Of a DNA stretch of 64,000 nucleotides, positions 61,952-64,000 are shown one piece after another. Within the stretch, counting starts at the first letter, position 1. Every line of letters starts with the position of its first letter. The notes under the pieces were generated by a model. The model worked only from the letters and a program-made list of their open reading frames with translations, was not told where the DNA came from and made no database searches. Both the position numbers and the translations under genes were made by a program. Origin of the DNA: Gloeophyllum trabeum ATCC 11539 (lineage: Eukaryota; Basidiomycota; Agaricomycetes; Gloeophyllales; Gloeophyllaceae); the NCBI RefSeq assembly GCF_000344685.1, contig NW_006920414.1, forward strand, positions 1,358,677 to 1,422,676. Reading direction: 5' to 3'.

Positions 61952-63916
61952 TCAGAAACCAAATATTTTACAAACTTCTGTACAATCTGTGTGGTCCTTG
62001 TTTCGCGTGTACCAGATAACGTCTTTACCGTATTGTATTACATCCGCAAGGAAAGCTTCCGTCTTTGAGTTGTGCTCTACTACTGGTGATGTACCATCCC
62101 CGAACTCCTGTACGTGTACTTCGCAATGCGGTGGCCCATTCAGCCTGGCGCTGAAGCGGCATGCCGCCACATTATCCCTAAACTTCTCGTGTGACTCTGT
62201 TAACGTATGGGGAGTGGGTAGTCGGTCGGTGAGGACACCCAGTTCGATAGTTCCCTCTATGCCATAATTGTCATAGGTAATCCCGACCACATCTCTGACA
62301 GCCGCTGCGCCAGGCTCTTGTCGTTTAAATTCGTACACTCCCTCCGTCTTCGTGGGTTTGCATGAGTGGATCGTCGTTAATCCTAGAAAAATAGGCTGCG
62401 GTTCTCGGCCGTCATCGTGCTCGTAGAGATCGACGACGGCAGCAAGGGAAATGCCGCCGAGCACCCAGGGGTTGTGGCCCAAGATGAGACCCTGCGCAGC
62501 ATACAATTCTTCCACAAAAGACCACGGAAGTTTGACTACCCGCAGTCGCCTCCTAAGCTGTGGCGAGAGATCTCCCATCTCGCAGAAGACTTTATAACAT
62601 GCAGCCTGCAGAATATCCCTGGGCGCAGTCGTGGAAAGTAAATCCAAGTTACTCAGTTTGAGATGTTGCTCAGCGCCGCTTCCATTCAGAAGCTTGCTTC
62701 GCGCTGAAGCAACCGCAAAGTAAACCGCGTCCCGGGGAAGGGGGGGCTCGGACGGTGGCCAATGGGATGGGTCTATTTGGACGGTGAGCGGCCGTAACGC
62801 CAGCAATGAGCCAGTCACCGCGTATACCATGGTCGGTCGGCGACTATGGATAAGATGAGGTCGGTAGGCCCATAGGATGTATCTCACTACGAGGATTACG
62901 ACCTGCATCCCGAGCCAAGCGTATGAACGCCACGATCCGGCTCTGCCTAGGAGTATGTAATTCAGCACATAGCCGACCACCGTGAACATGGTCGCTATTG
63001 CTGCGAGTAGGCGAATAAACCACAGATCTGCACTCCTCGGGGGAGGAAGGCGATTACCGTGTGATTGCCACATAATCCTGCACAGTCGACTCTTGGTTGT
63101 CGTGACGGTATCTCCAGCTTGCAGTAATCCATCTCCCTGCCGGGATCCTGCGTCAGGCAGGTATGCAAATCCCAGAGAATTTAGGTCCTGGAGGAGCATC
63201 GGTAGAATACACCCTCCCAGAAATGCTGAACCTGCTGTCATCCCCAAGGAGAGGTTCTCGGAGATGGTACCTCTGACGCTCCTCCGAAGGAGAATAATCG
63301 GGACGCAGGGGATTGCTAGCGTCAGAAGCACGAAGACTCCTCTCCCGATTGCTTCCCTCAGCGCCCTGCGTCCCGTAAAGGGACAGCGGGAGAAGCCCAT
63401 AACGACTATATGGGGGCGTATCCACAACGTCGAGTCAACTTTTGCTAGACCTAGCAGCAAGTCTTCATCGTCCTCCCAAGTTGGCGGGCGCTCTGAAGGG
63501 CCTATAACGCAGGAACACGTGGCTTTCTTGGTCTTTCGGCTGGTATAAGCTCTAGCACCGCCCAGCTCCATGCCAGCGGTCTCCGCGCCTGCAAGTCCCG
63601 CCGCTATCTTCGCGTACACCCTCACCGCTCCAATAATACCGAAGATAGACCAGAACGCCGACATGCGTTCCCAGTCTGAGGACTTGGGGTCTGCTAATTT
63701 CTTCTCCACGGAGTCGGCTGCAAAGAGACTGAGTACTGCGCTCAAATCTTGGAAGTTGTTGACGATACTGGCCACGCCGTCATCCGAGCTCATAGCTGCC
63801 AGCGATGGACCCGCGGTCAGAGGGGCTGCGCGACATGGCCGGGCAGCAACTAACACGAAGAGAGACCTCAGCAACTTCATGTTCGGGAGGGGCATTGAAG
63901 AACGTTTGACGGGCAT
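61952..63916 (-). CDS. Uncharacterised multi-pass membrane protein, 654 aa
   Basis: I do not recognise a family. It is a single exon from ATG 63916, unusual among the intron-rich neighbours. The N-terminus has a hydrophobic stretch (MKLLRSLFVLVAARP) that may be a signal. Hydrophobic segments lie around SAFWSIFGIIGAVRVYAKIA, GVFVLLTLAIPCVPIILL, MTAGSAFLGGCILPMLL, LLAAIATMFTVVGYVLNYIL and WLGMQVVILVVRYILWAY. A soluble C-terminal half follows, with a TWEDDEDLLLGL patch before the membrane part. The topology resembles large basidiomycete families of hypothetical membrane proteins often predicted in accessory regions. Function unknown. Confidence 0.72.
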   Translation of the reverse strand: MPVKRSSMPLPNMKLLRSLFVLVAARPCRAAPLTAGPSLAAMSSDDGVASIVNNFQDLSAVLSLFAADSVEKKLADPKSSDWERMSAFWSIFGIIGAVRVYAKIAAGLAGAETAGMELGGARAYTSRKTKKATCSCVIGPSERPPTWEDDEDLLLGLAKVDSTLWIRPHIVVMGFSRCPFTGRRALREAIGRGVFVLLTLAIPCVPIILLRRSVRGTISENLSLGMTAGSAFLGGCILPMLLQDLNSLGFAYLPDAGSRQGDGLLQAGDTVTTTKSRLCRIMWQSHGNRLPPPRSADLWFIRLLAAIATMFTVVGYVLNYILLGRAGSWRSYAWLGMQVVILVVRYILWAYRPHLIHSRRPTMVYAVTGSLLALRPLTVQIDPSHWPPSEPPLPRDAVYFAVASARSKLLNGSGAEQHLKLSNLDLLSTTAPRDILQAACYKVFCEMGDLSPQLRRRLRVVKLPWSFVEELYAAQGLILGHNPWVLGGISLAAVVDLYEHDDGREPQPIFLGLTTIHSCKPTKTEGVYEFKRQEPGAAAVRDVVGITYDNYGIEGTIELGVLTDRLPTPHTLTESHEKFRDNVAACRFSARLNGPPHCEVHVQEFGDGTSPVVEHNSKTEAFLADVIQYGKDVIWYTRNKDHTDCTEVCKIFGF

Positions 63917-64000
63917 GATTCCGAAGGAGTCGCTGCGGTAGCGACCATTGGGCCAGACGGTTGTCGAAGCGGGGAGCCTTATATGTAAAATTCAAATGTG

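Overview
The window looks like a chromosomal segment of a filamentous basidiomycete, probably an agaricomycete. Genes are dense and sit on both strands. Most are cut by many short introns of about 50-70 bp with GTRNGT-type donors. Several proteins have a fungal or basidiomycete look: an Rgd2-type F-BAR/DEP/RhoGAP protein, a DUF1857 protein, an M50B-like peptidase, a CCCH-RRM-RBR ubiquitin ligase and serine/proline-rich regulators. The taxonomic call rests on family recognition only; no database search was run.

Layout. 1-2135: no gene recognised, with a degenerate ~118-bp tandem repeat and a 19-bp x5 minisatellite. 2136-5513 (-): a 1108-aa uncharacterised protein. 5514-8097: repeat-rich DNA containing a 395-base N gap, flanked by two identical 686-bp copies. 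8098-12061 (-): RhoGAP protein. 12524-13023 (-): DUF1857 protein. 13938-14572 (-): histone H2A. 15044-16337 (+): M50B-like peptidase. 16814-17514 (-): FIS1. 17673-19789 (+): U2AF large subunit. 20101-22467 (+): amidase. 22624-26321: two paralogous ~153-aa proteins of unknown function flanking an APH-like kinase. 26703-27052 (-): COX23. 27439-28613 (+): coiled-coil protein. 28748-31224 (-): carboxypeptidase S. 32201-34366 (+): Zap1-like zinc-finger factor. 34544-35527 (-): F-box-like protein. 36139-36991 (-): phosphocholine cytidylyltransferase-like protein. 37364-40088 (-): RBR E3 ligase. 40732-41501 (+): TMA16. 41623-44207 (-): Nim1/Gin4-type kinase. 44502-49129 (+): DNA ligase IV. 49451-51452 (-): forkhead factor. 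51558-52247 (-): hypothetical protein. 52451-55849 (+): AP-1 gamma-adaptin. 55984-59638 (-): SF3B1. 60155-61864 (+): F-box protein. 61952-63916 (-): membrane protein.

The genes do not form one pathway. Most are housekeeping: splicing (U2AF large subunit and SF3B1 both act in branch-site recognition), trafficking, DNA end joining, mitochondrial fission and COX assembly. Many neighbours are head-to-head with short shared upstream regions, for example FIS1/U2AF2 with about 160 bp and the kinase/LIG4 with about 290 bp.

I did not find a convincing new multi-gene system. The most notable signals are: a cytidylyltransferase whose HxGH motif is restored only by a GC-AG intron and whose RTEGxSTS motif is degenerate; a RhoGAP with Glu at the arginine-finger position; a perfect 33-bp inverted repeat with a tRNA-like relic between the divergent CPS1 and Zap1-like genes; tiny coding exons (29 nt in AP-1 gamma, 12 nt in the coiled-coil gene); and the duplicated block around the assembly gap. 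All exon structures were derived by hand and need transcript support.
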